From an uncultured Bacteroidota bacterium (lineage in GTDB: Bacteria > Bacteroidota > Bacteroidia > Bacteroidales > F082): a DNA stretch of 41,481 nt. Location: positions 1 to 41,481 of the forward strand of contig CAITDJ010000078.1 in assembly GCA_903891085.1 (NCBI GenBank), given 5' to 3'. Both the position numbers and the translations under genes were made by a program. The notes under the pieces are model-generated. The model was given only the letters and a program-made list of their open reading frames with translations, did no database searches and was not told the DNA's origin. Within the stretch, counting starts at the first letter, position 1. Each line of letters starts with the position of its first letter. This document shows positions 1 through 8,329 of the stretch, piece after piece.

Positions 1-83
1 AAATATATTTAACTCACTGTAATACAATATTATAAAACATTTATCTAAATGATTTTATCAAATATGTTGAATAAAACTAATAA

Positions 84-97
84 GTTACGTATGTAAC
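84..97. promoter_or_regulatory. Probable operator 1 of the XRE regulator
   Basis: Seen: a perfect inverted repeat GTTAC-N4-GTAAC about 90 bases ahead of the regulator start. A second near-copy (130-143) lies over the -10-like box. Inference: binding site for the adjacent helix-turn-helix protein acting on its own promoter. Confidence 0.45.
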
Positions 98-129
98 ATT
101 CATAAAGTTAATTTTGTAAAATATAAATT

Positions 130-143
130 GTTACTTTTGTAAT
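130..143. promoter_or_regulatory. Probable operator 2, overlapping the promoter
   Basis: Seen: GTTAC-N4-GTAAT, the same layout as site 84-97 with one mismatch in the last base. It contains the -7 type box TACTTTTG (132-139). A protein bound here would block the promoter, so negative autoregulation is inferred. Confidence 0.45.
132..139 (+). promoter_or_regulatory. Candidate -7 box for the XRE regulator gene
   Basis: TACTTTTG fits the Bacteroidota -7 consensus TAnnTTTG and lies 48 bases ahead of the start codon. No well-spaced TTG -33 element is visible: the nearest TTTG (113-116) is only 15 bases away, shorter than usual. Confidence 0.4.
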
Positions 144-187
144 ATGTTTTTGTTCACCATGTAGTTTTAAAATGTATTCTCATCAAT

Positions 188-673
188 ATGAAAGATCGAA
201 TTGCCCAGATTTTAAAAACAAAAAATATTACTGCAACTCAATTTGCAGATGAGTTGAATGTTCAACGTTCGGGTATTTCCCACATACTTTCCGGACGAAA
301 TAATCCCAGTCTTGATTTTGTTATGAAGATTAAGGAAACTTATCCTGAGTTTAATCTTGAATGGTTAATATTAGGAAAAGGACCAGCTACCGGAGTTCTA
401 CCAACGAAGGAAGTTAAACCTCCTTTTGTTCCGGATTTGTTTGCTCAGGAAGCGGCTGCAACCAAAGCAACTCCCGATGAAATGGTTATAGCCTCTGGTG
501 AACCAATTATGGTTAAATCAGAAGAGGCTATTCCTTACGAAATACAGCACACAAAAAAAGCCCCTTCATCAAGTGAAGAGGCTTTAAATATTGCTCAGTC
601 TAAGAAAATTATCCGGTTGATTACATTATATGAAGATAATACTTTTGACTCGTATGAACCAGCTGGTAATTAA
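188..673 (+). CDS. XRE-family helix-turn-helix transcriptional regulator
   Basis: This 161-residue protein has an N-terminal Cro/C1-type DNA-binding domain at about residues 1-62. The recognition-helix region contains [16 protein letters not shown], a typical XRE helix 2/3 pattern. The middle (about 70-130) is rich in Pro, Ala and Glu and looks like a flexible linker. The last 25 residues form a small basic-then-acidic block ([20 protein letters not shown]) of a kind often seen at the end of Bacteroidota XRE proteins; its function is unknown. The ATG at 188 is the first start in frame and begins directly with the domain. It stands alone on the plus strand, and its stop codon overlaps the ndk stop on the other strand (TTAA at 670-673). 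Two operator-like inverted repeats lie upstream, suggesting autoregulation. The wider regulon cannot be told. Confidence 0.85.
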   Translation: MKDRIAQILKTKNITATQFADELNVQRSGISHILSGRNNPSLDFVMKIKETYPEFNLEWLILGKGPATGVLPTKEVKPPFVPDLFAQEAAATKATPDEMVIASGEPIMVKSEEAIPYEIQHTKKAPSSSEEALNIAQSKKIIRLITLYEDNTFDSYEPAGN

Positions 674-1089
674 CATCTTTCGAGTTTACTGAAAAAGAAA
701 TCAGCTTCGATTTGTGCATTTTCATCGCTGTCAGATCCATGTACGGCATTAGATTCGATCGATTTACCATACAATCTTCTTATTGTTCCCTCTGCTGCAT
801 CAGCAGGATTGGTTGCACCAATATAGTTTCTGTATGCTAAAATAGCATTCTCTTTTTCTAAAACAACAGCGACAATCGGTCCTGAAGTCATAGATGCTAC
901 CAGACTGTTAAAAAATGGCCGTTCCTTATGCACAGCATAAAATCCTTGAGCTTGTTCTGTGGTGATTTGGAGCATTTTGAGGGCTTTAATGGTGAAACCA
1001 CCTTCCTGTATCTTTGCCAGAATTGCGCCTGTGTGACCATCTGCCACTGCGGCAGGTTTTACCATGGTAAATGTGATGTTTCCGTTCAT
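670..1089 (-). CDS. ndk: Nucleoside diphosphate kinase
   Basis: The enzyme moves the gamma phosphate of ATP to other (d)NDPs through a phosphohistidine. The 139 residues match the usual bacterial length. The signature NAVHGSDS near residue 117 carries the catalytic His. Other family blocks are the start [33 protein letters not shown] and the [14 protein letters not shown] region that binds nucleotide. The ATG at 1089 is preceded by a good Bacteroidota -7 box at 1110-1117. It is convergent with the XRE gene and divergent from the DHH phosphoesterase operon. From memory of the family, ndk beside a DHH phosphoesterase and gldI is a common order in Bacteroidota, so this context supports the calls of its neighbours. 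Confidence 0.97.
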   Translation of the reverse strand: MNGNITFTMVKPAAVADGHTGAILAKIQEGGFTIKALKMLQITTEQAQGFYAVHKERPFFNSLVASMTSGPIVAVVLEKENAILAYRNYIGATNPADAAEGTIRRLYGKSIESNAVHGSDSDENAQIEADFFFSKLERC

Positions 1090-1109
1090 ATTAGTTTTTT
1101 AATTTTTGG

Positions 1110-1117
1110 CAAAAATA
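1110..1117 (-). promoter_or_regulatory. Candidate -7 box for ndk
   Basis: On the minus strand this reads TATTTTTG, an exact match to TAnnTTTG, 20 bases ahead of the ndk ATG. A TTGG lies upstream (1141-1144) with a spacer of about 24 bases, somewhat longer than the usual 19-21. Confidence 0.5.
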
Positions 1118-1452
1118 GTTATTTCCTTTAATTTCTGTTACCAATTACTTTCTGCGCCATTTTTATTGAACTTTTATGGATTTGAGTAGTTTTTTTTCTT
1201 AATCTGGTTTGATTCCTAGGCCCCATCATGAATTCAAAAAATATAATTTGGCAGAGAATTGTACATTAAGTTTTTTTAACACTTGAATACCATACTGATT
1301 TTTCAAAAATATTAATTTTTAAAATTGTGTAATATATTGATAAACAATTGTATAAAATAATTTCATTTGATTTTATTCCGTTTAGATTAATTTATTGGAT
1401 GCTGTCATGTTTTCCAGGCAACAGTAATCTTATTTAACGACTGATATTTGAC
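1118..1452. other. AT-rich intergenic region between divergent ndk and nrnA-like gene
   Basis: Together with the flanking promoters this makes a 397-base gap (1090-1486). It has long T and A runs but no open frame of note, no tRNA and no clear hairpin. Apart from the two candidate promoters at its ends I see nothing in it. Confidence 0.6.
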
Positions 1453-1460
1453 TAATTTTG
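1453..1460 (+). promoter_or_regulatory. Candidate -7 box for the DHH/FKBP operon
   Basis: TAATTTTG matches TAnnTTTG and ends 26 bases before the ATG at 1487. No TTG is found at the expected -33 spacing, so the call rests on the -7 box and its position only. Confidence 0.4.
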
Positions 1461-1486
1461 CATGGTTTAATATTTAAATCTATCGA

Positions 1487-2509
1487 ATGATTGATTCTGA
1501 GTTCGTTAGCTCAATTGCAAAGGTCTTACTTGGTTCACGTAAAATCGTTATTACTTCGCATACAAATCCTGATGGCGATGCAATCGGTTCTTCTTTGGCT
1601 TTATATTTTATGCTTCAGAAATTGGGACATGATGTAAATGTAGTTGTTGCTAATTCGTTTCCCTCTTTTTTAGGCTGGATGCCAGGTTCAGATCAAATCA
1701 TCTTACATGAGTCCAATGCTTCAAAAGCCAAAGAGGTAATTGAATCTGCCGAAATTATTTTCTGCCTCGATTACAATGCAATTCAACGTTCAGGTAGCTT
1801 AAAAGACTTTCTGAAAAATTCACAGGCAATTTTTGTTTTGATTGACCATCATCGGGAACCTGAATTAGAATCTTTTGCCTTATTTTTCTGGGACATTAAT
1901 ATTTCCAGTACTTCCGAATTGATATATCAGTTTTTCTGTGGTATGGAAGTAAATAATCTAATAGATAAGGACATCGCAAGCTGTCTTTTCACAGGCATTA
2001 TGACTGACACTGGTTCATTTAGTCATGCTATTGGGAATGCAAGCACGTTTACCACGGTCGCTTCTCTGATCGAATCAGGATTAGATGCAGCTGACGTTCA
2101 TTCACAGGTATATAATTCAATGACTGAGAGCAGACTTCGTTTAATGGGATTTTCCATCAATGACCGATTGCAGATTATTGAGAAATATAATACAGCCATC
2201 ATTACTTTAAATAAGCAGGATTTGATCGATTTTGATTATCAGATTGGCGATACTGAAGGGATTGTCAATTTGCCCCTTTCCATTGATTCTATTCGGCTGT
2301 CAATATTAATCACAGAGCGGAAAGATTATATTCATCTATCGCTGCGATCAAAAGGTTCTTTTTCGGTGAATGATTTATCACGTAAATACCTAAATGGTGG
2401 TGGTCATTTGAATGCAGCAGGTGGTAAAACCTTTACCACGCTTCAGCAAACATTGGATTTAATTCTGAATTTTCTACCCGAATTCGAAAAGGAATTAACG
2501 CATGAATAG
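1487..2509 (+). CDS. DHH/DHHA1 phosphoesterase, NrnA-like (nanoRNase / pAp phosphatase)
   Basis: Proteins of this family break down very short oligoribonucleotides and pAp in the cytoplasm using two metal ions. All DHH motifs are visible in 340 residues: SHTNPDGDAIGSS (24-36) with the metal-binding His and Asp residues, Asp95 in FCLDYN, the DHH triad Asp120-His121-His122 in LIDHH, and TGIMTDTGSF. The C-terminal DHHA1 domain ends in the substrate motif GGGHLNAAGG near residues 304-313. The length fits the NrnA family. It overlaps the next gene by 8 bases (ATGAATAG), so it is the first gene of a coupled operon with three FKBP-type isomerases. Related families (cyclic-di-AMP phosphodiesterase GdpP/DhhP) share these motifs; no PAS or GGDEF domain is present. 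The substrate is therefore inferred, not seen. Confidence 0.88.
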   Translation: MIDSEFVSSIAKVLLGSRKIVITSHTNPDGDAIGSSLALYFMLQKLGHDVNVVVANSFPSFLGWMPGSDQIILHESNASKAKEVIESAEIIFCLDYNAIQRSGSLKDFLKNSQAIFVLIDHHREPELESFALFFWDINISSTSELIYQFFCGMEVNNLIDKDIASCLFTGIMTDTGSFSHAIGNASTFTTVASLIESGLDAADVHSQVYNSMTESRLRLMGFSINDRLQIIEKYNTAIITLNKQDLIDFDYQIGDTEGIVNLPLSIDSIRLSILITERKDYIHLSLRSKGSFSVNDLSRKYLNGGGHLNAAGGKTFTTLQQTLDLILNFLPEFEKELTHE

Positions 2510-3053
2510 GGGTCGATTGTTAATATTCAGATTGTTCAGGAATACACTATTAGGTAGTTTATTTCTCATTACAGGCTGCGAGGAAGCTATAAAACCTGCA
2601 GGTAATGAATCGCTTACAGTTATCGAACTTAAAGAACCACTTATTAAGACAAATAAATATCTGACCCGAACCGAAAAGGATGATATTGATGAATTTGTAT
2701 ACAGATATAAATGGCAAATGAAATCTTCAGGTACCGGATTACTTTATTTGATCGAAGCAGAAAATGCCGTAAGAAAAGCTAAATATGGTGATTTCATTAA
2801 AGCTAAATATAACATCAGACTGTTAAATGGTGATGTTGTTTATGATTCAGAAAAAGATGGACTCCTGGAGTTTCAGGTAGGTAAAGGAGGAGTCACTGCT
2901 GGAATTGAAGAAGGAATATTATTAATAGGTCTTCATGATAAGGCAAAATTTATTCTACCTTCGCACCTTGCTTACGGATTATTAGGTGACTCCAAACGAA
3001 TACCCCCACGTTCAGTATTGATTTACGAAATTGAAATAATTGATTTACAATAA
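2502..3053 (+). CDS. gldI: GldI-like FKBP-type peptidyl-prolyl isomerase lipoprotein
   Basis: FKBP isomerases speed cis/trans turns at proline and help proteins fold. This 183-residue protein has a signal peptide ending in a lipobox (LITGC, lipidated Cys26), so it should sit in the periplasm or envelope. A single FKBP-like domain covers about residues 88-183, ending in the LPSHLAYG block and the IYEIEIIDL strand. Active-site positions differ from typical FKBP (no FDSS, GI replaces the usual GW), as in the gliding-associated GldI subfamily. The order ndk, DHH gene, this gene, second FKBP is one I associate with gldI loci. GldI was found in gliding flavobacteria, but relatives occur in non-gliding species; gliding is not shown here. 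The start codon overlaps the end of the upstream gene, which implies translational coupling. Confidence 0.75.
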   Translation: MNRGRLLIFRLFRNTLLGSLFLITGCEEAIKPAGNESLTVIELKEPLIKTNKYLTRTEKDDIDEFVYRYKWQMKSSGTGLLYLIEAENAVRKAKYGDFIKAKYNIRLLNGDVVYDSEKDGLLEFQVGKGGVTAGIEEGILLIGLHDKAKFILPSHLAYGLLGDSKRIPPRSVLIYEIEIIDLQ

Positions 3054-3069
3054 TTTATAAACAAAAACT

Positions 3070-3942
3070 ATGAGAATTAAAAATTTTATTAGCATAAGTG
3101 CGCTCGTCTTAACTGGCACAATGTTGACTTATTGTCAGACCGATTCTGAAGGTTATAAAACAGCCGAATCGGGTTTAAAGTACAAGATTCATGAATCAAG
3201 CGATACTGCAAGAGCTGCAAAAGAAGCAGATATAATTACCATTGCAATGAAGTATTATATCCATGATTCATTACTTTTCGATAGTAAAAATATTCAACAG
3301 CCTATTCAGTTTCCAATCGTTAAGCCGACCTTTAAAGGCGATTTTTATGAAGGATTGGCTATGTTGCACAGTGGTGACTCTGCCAGTTTTAAATGCAATG
3401 CAGATTCAATATTTCTTAAAATGTTCAGAGCTCGTGCTTTGCCGAAATTTGTAAAACCAAATGATGTTGTTAGATTTGAGGTCAGGTTGGTGAATGTTGT
3501 CAGCCCGGAAGAATTCGAAGCACAAAAGCAGAACGAGTTGTCACAACTTCGCGCTAAAGGTGACCAAACCATGAAAGACTATCTTGTAAAAGAAGGAATT
3601 AGTGTACAACCAACTGCAACAGGACTTTATTTCATTGAAACTGTAAAAGGAAAAGGCGAAATGGCCAAGGCAGGACAAAAAGTTAGTGTTCATTATACAG
3701 GTACATTTACTGATGGTACTAAGTTCGACTCTTCATTTGACCGGAACAAACCAATTGAGTTTATGCTTGGACAAGGGCAAGTGATCAAAGGTTGGGACGA
3801 AGGTATTATGATGATGAACAAAGGAGCAAAAGCAAAACTAATTATTCCGGCATCACTTGGTTATGGAGAGCGTGGGGCAGGTAGTATTCCACCTTTTACA
3901 CCGTTGGTATTTGAAGTGGAACTTGTTGATATTATAAAATAG
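3070..3942 (+). CDS. Two-domain FKBP-type peptidyl-prolyl isomerase, exported
   Basis: This 290-residue protein has an N-terminal signal sequence with a poor lipobox (MLTYC, Cys22; Tyr at -1 is unusual), so it may be a lipoprotein or simply exported. A degenerate FKBP-like domain spans about residues 36-145. A canonical one spans about 184-290, with HYTG (Tyr209), FDSS (Asp220), VIKGWDEG (Trp242), LGYGERG (Tyr265) and a final FEVELVDI strand: these are the classic FKBP pocket residues, so the C-terminal domain should be active. A short helical linker (about 148-172) joins them. It lies 16 bases after the gldI-like gene and 4 bases before the three-domain paralogue. The degenerate domain shares the block FPI-x-x-PTFKGD with that neighbour, which shows recent common origin. 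Confidence 0.9.
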   Translation: MRIKNFISISALVLTGTMLTYCQTDSEGYKTAESGLKYKIHESSDTARAAKEADIITIAMKYYIHDSLLFDSKNIQQPIQFPIVKPTFKGDFYEGLAMLHSGDSASFKCNADSIFLKMFRARALPKFVKPNDVVRFEVRLVNVVSPEEFEAQKQNELSQLRAKGDQTMKDYLVKEGISVQPTATGLYFIETVKGKGEMAKAGQKVSVHYTGTFTDGTKFDSSFDRNKPIEFMLGQGQVIKGWDEGIMMMNKGAKAKLIIPASLGYGERGAGSIPPFTPLVFEVELVDIIK

Positions 3943-3946
3943 AGAA

Positions 3947-5284
3947 ATGAGATTACATAAGACATTTAAACAAGGCGTTGTACTGTTAGTCATACTATTT
4001 GTAATGGCATCCTGTGGAAATAATAAATTTCCCGGTTTCAAAACCAACGAAAATGGTGTGAATATTAAATATCATTTTAAGGCTGAAGAATCTGAGAAGC
4101 CGGTATTAAATTCGGTTGTGACGGTCAATATGAATTATCGGTTGGAAGATACTGTATTATTTGAGAGTTCAAAGTTTTCAGAGCCATTGCGTTTTCCTAT
4201 CATAGAACCAACATTTAAAGGAGATTTATATGGAGCATTGACCCAATTGAATATTGGCGATTCAGTTTCAATTGCTTTTCCTGCTGACTCATTCTTTATG
4301 GTAACAGCAGGTCTCGAGGAATTACCTGAATTTGTTGTTCCTGGTAGCCCCATGTATTTTGATATTAAACTGATTGATATCCAATCAGAAGAGGAAATCC
4401 TGAGTGAACAGACTGCTATGTTGAAAATGATGAAAGAGCAGGAGCAATTATTACTGAAACAATATCTTGAGGAACAAAAAATTAATATTGCTCCTAGAGA
4501 ATCAGGATTATATGTAATCGATGATAAGACGGGAACTGGTAGTCTGCCAAAAGCAGGTGAGATGTTACAATTGCATTTCAGCATTACAACAGTTGATGGC
4601 ATGGAATTATATTCGACCGAGGGTCAGTCACCTGTGGATATTGAATTTGGCAAACCATTCGATACCAAGGGCTTTGATGAGGGAATCGGATATTTACGTA
4701 AGGGAGGAAAAGAAACATTAATTGTTCCTTCTAATCTGGCATTTGACAGTGTTGGACGTGGGCAGATTGTTGCACCTTACACTACCTTAATATATCGAAT
4801 AGAATTATTGAATATCAGATCTGTGGCTGAAGTCGAAAAAGAGAGGACTGCAAAAGCGAAAGCAGAGGTGGCTTCCGCTGAAAAATCGAAGATGGAGGAG
4901 CCTGTTCGTATTAAAGGTTATTTAACAAGGAATAATATTATTACCTTACCTACAGCGTCAGGACTATATTTTATTGAGACCGTGAAAGGAAATGGTGTCA
5001 AAGCAGATTCAGGTAGCACTGTGACAGTTCATTATACGTTATATACTATTGATGGGAAGAAATTGCAATCATCTTCAGAAATGGGACAACCGTTTACTTT
5101 TAAGCTGGGAGAAAACAGTGTTATAAAGGGATGGGATGAGGCGCTTACTATGATGCAGGAAGGGGGAAAGGCCACTTTGGTAATTCCTTCGTCATTGGCG
5201 TATGGTTCCAACAATAAGGGCCCCGACATGCCGGCATATTCGCCTTTGGTATTTGAGGTAGAGCTTATAAAAGTCGTTAATTGA
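3947..5284 (+). CDS. Three-domain FKBP-type peptidyl-prolyl isomerase lipoprotein
   Basis: A 445-residue lipoprotein with a clean lipobox (VMASC, Cys23). It holds three FKBP-like domains: residues about 37-145, 187-290 and 338-443, linked by charged helical stretches (148-180 and 292-322). Domain 1 is degenerate and resembles the first domain of the upstream 290-residue paralogue. Domain 2 keeps the overall fold pattern (FDEGI, LIVPSNLAF) but has lost most pocket residues. Domain 3 is the best preserved, with VHYT (Tyr363), VIKGWDEA (Trp396) and SLAYG (Tyr419), though the usual FDSS is LQSS, so activity may be weak. Parvulin-like or trigger-factor domains are absent. It is the last gene of the operon, followed directly by a strong terminator. 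Likely role: envelope protein folding or chaperoning; no client can be named. Confidence 0.9.
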   Translation: MRLHKTFKQGVVLLVILFVMASCGNNKFPGFKTNENGVNIKYHFKAEESEKPVLNSVVTVNMNYRLEDTVLFESSKFSEPLRFPIIEPTFKGDLYGALTQLNIGDSVSIAFPADSFFMVTAGLEELPEFVVPGSPMYFDIKLIDIQSEEEILSEQTAMLKMMKEQEQLLLKQYLEEQKINIAPRESGLYVIDDKTGTGSLPKAGEMLQLHFSITTVDGMELYSTEGQSPVDIEFGKPFDTKGFDEGIGYLRKGGKETLIVPSNLAFDSVGRGQIVAPYTTLIYRIELLNIRSVAEVEKERTAKAKAEVASAEKSKMEEPVRIKGYLTRNNIITLPTASGLYFIETVKGNGVKADSGSTVTVHYTLYTIDGKKLQSSSEMGQPFTFKLGENSVIKGWDEALTMMQEGGKATLVIPSSLAYGSNNKGPDMPAYSPLVFEVELIKVVN

Positions 5285-5291
5285 TTCAAAT

Positions 5292-5322
5292 AAAAAAAAC
5301 CGCTCCGAGAGCGGTTTTTTTT
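5292..5322. terminator. Bidirectional intrinsic terminator
   Basis: Seen: eight A, a perfect 6-bp GC-rich stem (CCGCTC / GAGCGG) with a CGA loop, then eight T. It works on either strand, ending the FKBP operon from the left and the receiver gene from the right, whose stop codon (5321-5323) lies in the T run. Confidence 0.93.
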
Positions 5323-5716
5323 ATTCAAAAAATGATTTTATTTTTTGCTCATGTTCAGCAGGCTTAAAGGGTTTGGCTAAAAAATCATCCATGCCAGCCT
5401 CGAAACAATTTCGCCGATCATGCTCCATCGCGAAGGCAGTGACAGCAACTATGGTAGTATGGTCCAACACTTGTTCTTTTTCCATCTTTCTAATCGCAAT
5501 GGTCGCCTCAATGCCATTCATTTCAGGCATTTGAATGTCCATCAGGATTAAATCATATTTTTTCAATTTCAGCAGATCGAGGGCTTTTTTTCCATTTGGG
5601 GCTACATCAGTTGAATGTCCTAATCTTTTAAGCACAGCCAGTGCAAACTTTTGGTTTAGTTCGTTATCCTCAACCAAAAGAATCTTCAATATTTTCGAAT
5701 GTGGACCTTCACTCAC
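5321..5716 (-). CDS. Stand-alone response-regulator receiver domain protein
   Basis: A CheY-like receiver of 131 residues with no output domain. The acidic pair Glu16-Asp17 (LLVEDNELNQ), phospho-acceptor Asp60 (LILMDIQMPEMNG), Thr93 and Lys115 (LAKPF) are all present, so it should be phosphorylated. The VEDNxxNQ opening is typical of receivers found at the C terminus of hybrid kinases, which suggests a detached second receiver of the hybrid kinase encoded 152 bases upstream. The only possible start is GTG at 5716, because a stop codon lies a few codons upstream; a GGAGGG ribosome site 8 bases before it supports this. The gene may be expressed from the EPS operon, from its own candidate promoter at 5837-5844, or both. 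Role inferred: phosphate acceptor in the same signalling circuit. Confidence 0.9.
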   Translation of the reverse strand: MSEGPHSKILKILLVEDNELNQKFALAVLKRLGHSTDVAPNGKKALDLLKLKKYDLILMDIQMPEMNGIEATIAIRKMEKEQVLDHTTIVAVTAFAMEHDRRNCFEAGMDDFLAKPFKPAEHEQKIKSFFE

Positions 5717-5724
5717 TGTATACT

Positions 5725-5730
5725 CCCTCC
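5725..5730 (-). promoter_or_regulatory. Shine-Dalgarno site deciding a GTG start
   Basis: GGAGGG on the minus strand, 8 bases ahead of the GTG at 5716. Strong Shine-Dalgarno sites are rare in Bacteroidota and almost absent elsewhere in this window, so this supports the unusual start codon. Confidence 0.6.
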
Positions 5731-5836
5731 AATTTTATTACATCAGGTTTCATCATGAAAGTATGAATTGAAAAACAATATGCATAAATAAAAAAAATTT
5801 CCAAACCGATTTTGGTAAATGTGTTTATTTTTTGAA

Positions 5837-5844
5837 CAAATATA
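5837..5844 (-). promoter_or_regulatory. Candidate -7 box for the stand-alone receiver gene
   Basis: TATATTTG on the minus strand matches TAnnTTTG and sits in the 152-base gap after the histidine kinase gene, about 120 bases ahead of the GTG. No TTG is seen at the ideal spacing. Confidence 0.3.
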
Positions 5845-5868
5845 ACTAAAACAAATAAAAACTCCACA

Positions 5869-8328
5869 TTATCTGTCAATTTCATTTAAAACTTTTAATA
5901 AAGTCTTCTGAAGCATCTCTTTTTTCAAGGGTTTTGCCAAATATTCATTAAAACCAGCTTCCAGAAATCTTTCCCTGTCACCAACCATAGCATAGGCTGT
6001 TTGGGCGATGAAAGGAATATGCTGATACTGTGGATAATTCTTTTTAATAAAATGCATAAGTTTAATACCATCCCATGGGGCAGGTAAATTAATATCGAAC
6101 AACATGATATTGAATATTTTATCCTCGCTGATTGATTTTGAAACCGCTTTGAGAGCCTCCTCACCATCTGCAGCCTGAAAAATATTTATCTTACTATCTA
6201 ATAATTTAGAAATGACCAACATATTCGATTTATCATCTTCAACGACAAAAACATTCAAACCATTGACACTTTTATTTGATTCTGGTTTCTGATTTTTAAC
6301 TATTTCAGCTGGAAACTGTTCGTTAGTGTTCACACTTTTTAAGCGTATGCGAATTGAAGTTCCTACTGTTTTTTCTGATTCGATGAAAAATTCACCACCC
6401 ATAAGTTGTGACATGCGCTGGGCCAAAGGGAGTCCAAGGCCTGCACCCTGATATTGACGGCTATATCCAAGACTATCACCTCTGAATGCTTCAAATATTT
6501 GGGGTAAATAGCTTTCATCAATACCAACACCTGTATCGATGACTGAAATTTCAACTTGATTCAAATCCTCAAGATGGTGAATGACTATTTTGATGTATCC
6601 TTTTTCAGTAAATTTAACTGCATTATCAATTAACTCATTTAAAATCCTGCCAAGTGTACCAATATCTGCTTGAACACTAGGGACACTGTTGAAATCAGCG
6701 ATAATATTAAGTCCTTTTTGCTTTGCCACAACCATATTGGCTTTTATTGCTTCATCAGCGATCATGGCAATATTGCAACTTACAAGGTTTAGCTCCATAT
6801 CATTGGCCTCAATACGACTGATATCGATTATATTGTTTAATAAGTGCAGAAGTTTTTCGCCACTCTTTTGAATTGAATTCGCATATTCGTAAAGCTCTGG
6901 TTGTTCAATAATGGCGAGTTCAACTTCAAGCAGATTTGAAAAATTCAGAATCCCGTTTAATGGTGTTCTGATTTCATGACTCATATTCGAAAGAAAAGAA
7001 TTTTTCAGATAATTTGCTTCATCTGCTTTTTTAAGTGCCTCCTTAAGTTCAATATCTAATTTTTTGAATTCCAATAATTCATTCTTAATGTGTTCTTCCC
7101 TTTTTATTACCAGCTCATCAAATTCAATTTCGTTGTTTTCAATATGCCGTTTAAGGATTTTCAATTCATTTTGTGCATTTTGATCCTGAATAAGTTTCTG
7201 TTTTATAAAGTTCTGCTTCAGGAAAATGATTAAAACAGCGAGGAAAATCGAAATAATCAACATAATGATTAATAATGTGTTACCTTGAGATTTTTGCTCG
7301 TTTTTGGTGTGAAAGTCTAATCTAATACTATCGGTAAAAGATCCATTACTTAGTAAATCAATGATAGTGTTTCTTCGAGTTCCGGATTCAGACAGCCACT
7401 TTTCAAATGTTTGAAGTGCAAGCTTTTTATAATGTAATGAGGCATGTAAATCGGATCCGGAATAATACACAGACAATAACTCGTTTAAAGCACAAATTGT
7501 TGAATAATCCGTATTTGAATCTATACGAGTGGAAAGTGAGGTTAACTCACCGATATTACTATTATTCAACATTTTAAAATGGTGTTGATAAATTATATAG
7601 GCGAGAAGATTGTTTGTTGTTTTAGAAGTTTCAAGGTCTGTATTCAATTGATTTTGAAAATCTAAAGCCTTAGCATCAAGTTTTTTTAAACTAAAAAATC
7701 TCCAAAATTGAAGTTTCACTTCAAATGGAAGAACAGCTATTTTTTTAGAAGTTAAAAATTCGTCTAAAGAATTATAATACAGATCGGCTTTATCTAGTAA
7801 GTGATTGTCGAGATAATATCTGATTATTCCACAGAATGATTGAATAATCATTTGGTCATCAGCATTTATCTCCCCCCATTGTAATTTTTTTTTCAATAAA
7901 ACTACTGTGTTTTCATCTGAATGGAGGAGTTCGGATAGAAAAACTGAATAGTTTAATAATTGTGTGTGTACAATCTTATCCTGGTTATTATTGGTTAGTG
8001 TAAGTGCATTGGAACAATAATGTAACGCGGTTTGTTTCTGATCCAAATACCAATAAACTGCGATCAAACTGGTGTATGCATCTAGTTGATTAACAGTATC
8101 ATATTTCAATGAAGAATAGGATAACTGTAATGTTTGTACCAGTAATTCAGCGGCAATTGAATCAATATCCTTTTTTTGGAATGAATTAAACAATTCAGGT
8201 TCATCATTATAATACTCGGTCAGAAATAAATCTCTGAAAGCAGTTGGTTCAGTTGGCTGGCTAAAGGTATCATACCTGAAAAAAATCGATAGAAGTAAAG
8301 CAGAGAGGTAAATTAGCCACGATTTCAT
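5869..8328 (-). CDS. Hybrid sensor histidine kinase with exported helical-repeat sensor region
   Basis: A hybrid kinase of 819 residues. An N-terminal signal segment (MKSWLIYLSALLLSIFF) is followed by about 320 helix-rich residues that look like degenerate TPR repeats, a membrane helix near 350-373, a coiled-coil linker, a HisKA domain with the phospho-His at 451 (MSHEIRTPLNG), a HATPase domain (NELIDNAVKF, DTGVGI, GAGLGLPL) and a C-terminal receiver with Asp745 (MLFDINLP). Periplasmic TPR sensors of this layout are common in Bacteroidota. I prefer the ATG at 8328: it gives a clean signal peptide and directly follows the stop of the upstream gene; an ATG at 8364 in the same frame would overlap that gene by 35 bases. 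It is the last gene of the EPS operon, so it may sense envelope state or the product and feed back on its synthesis (inference). Confidence 0.9.
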   Translation of the reverse strand: MKSWLIYLSALLLSIFFRYDTFSQPTEPTAFRDLFLTEYYNDEPELFNSFQKKDIDSIAAELLVQTLQLSYSSLKYDTVNQLDAYTSLIAVYWYLDQKQTALHYCSNALTLTNNNQDKIVHTQLLNYSVFLSELLHSDENTVVLLKKKLQWGEINADDQMIIQSFCGIIRYYLDNHLLDKADLYYNSLDEFLTSKKIAVLPFEVKLQFWRFFSLKKLDAKALDFQNQLNTDLETSKTTNNLLAYIIYQHHFKMLNNSNIGELTSLSTRIDSNTDYSTICALNELLSVYYSGSDLHASLHYKKLALQTFEKWLSESGTRRNTIIDLLSNGSFTDSIRLDFHTKNEQKSQGNTLLIIMLIISIFLAVLIIFLKQNFIKQKLIQDQNAQNELKILKRHIENNEIEFDELVIKREEHIKNELLEFKKLDIELKEALKKADEANYLKNSFLSNMSHEIRTPLNGILNFSNLLEVELAIIEQPELYEYANSIQKSGEKLLHLLNNIIDISRIEANDMELNLVSCNIAMIADEAIKANMVVAKQKGLNIIADFNSVPSVQADIGTLGRILNELIDNAVKFTEKGYIKIVIHHLEDLNQVEISVIDTGVGIDESYLPQIFEAFRGDSLGYSRQYQGAGLGLPLAQRMSQLMGGEFFIESEKTVGTSIRIRLKSVNTNEQFPAEIVKNQKPESNKSVNGLNVFVVEDDKSNMLVISKLLDSKINIFQAADGEEALKAVSKSISEDKIFNIMLFDINLPAPWDGIKLMHFIKKNYPQYQHIPFIAQTAYAMVGDRERFLEAGFNEYLAKPLKKEMLQKTLLKVLNEIDR

Positions 8329-8329
8329 A

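Noticed and set aside
928..1131. Plus-strand frame across ndk.
   Set aside because: It is the shadow of a clear ndk gene on the other strand and has no family features.
2502..3053. The gldI-like gene as proof of gliding motility.
   Set aside because: GldI relatives occur in non-gliding Bacteroidota and no other gliding or T9SS core gene is in the window.
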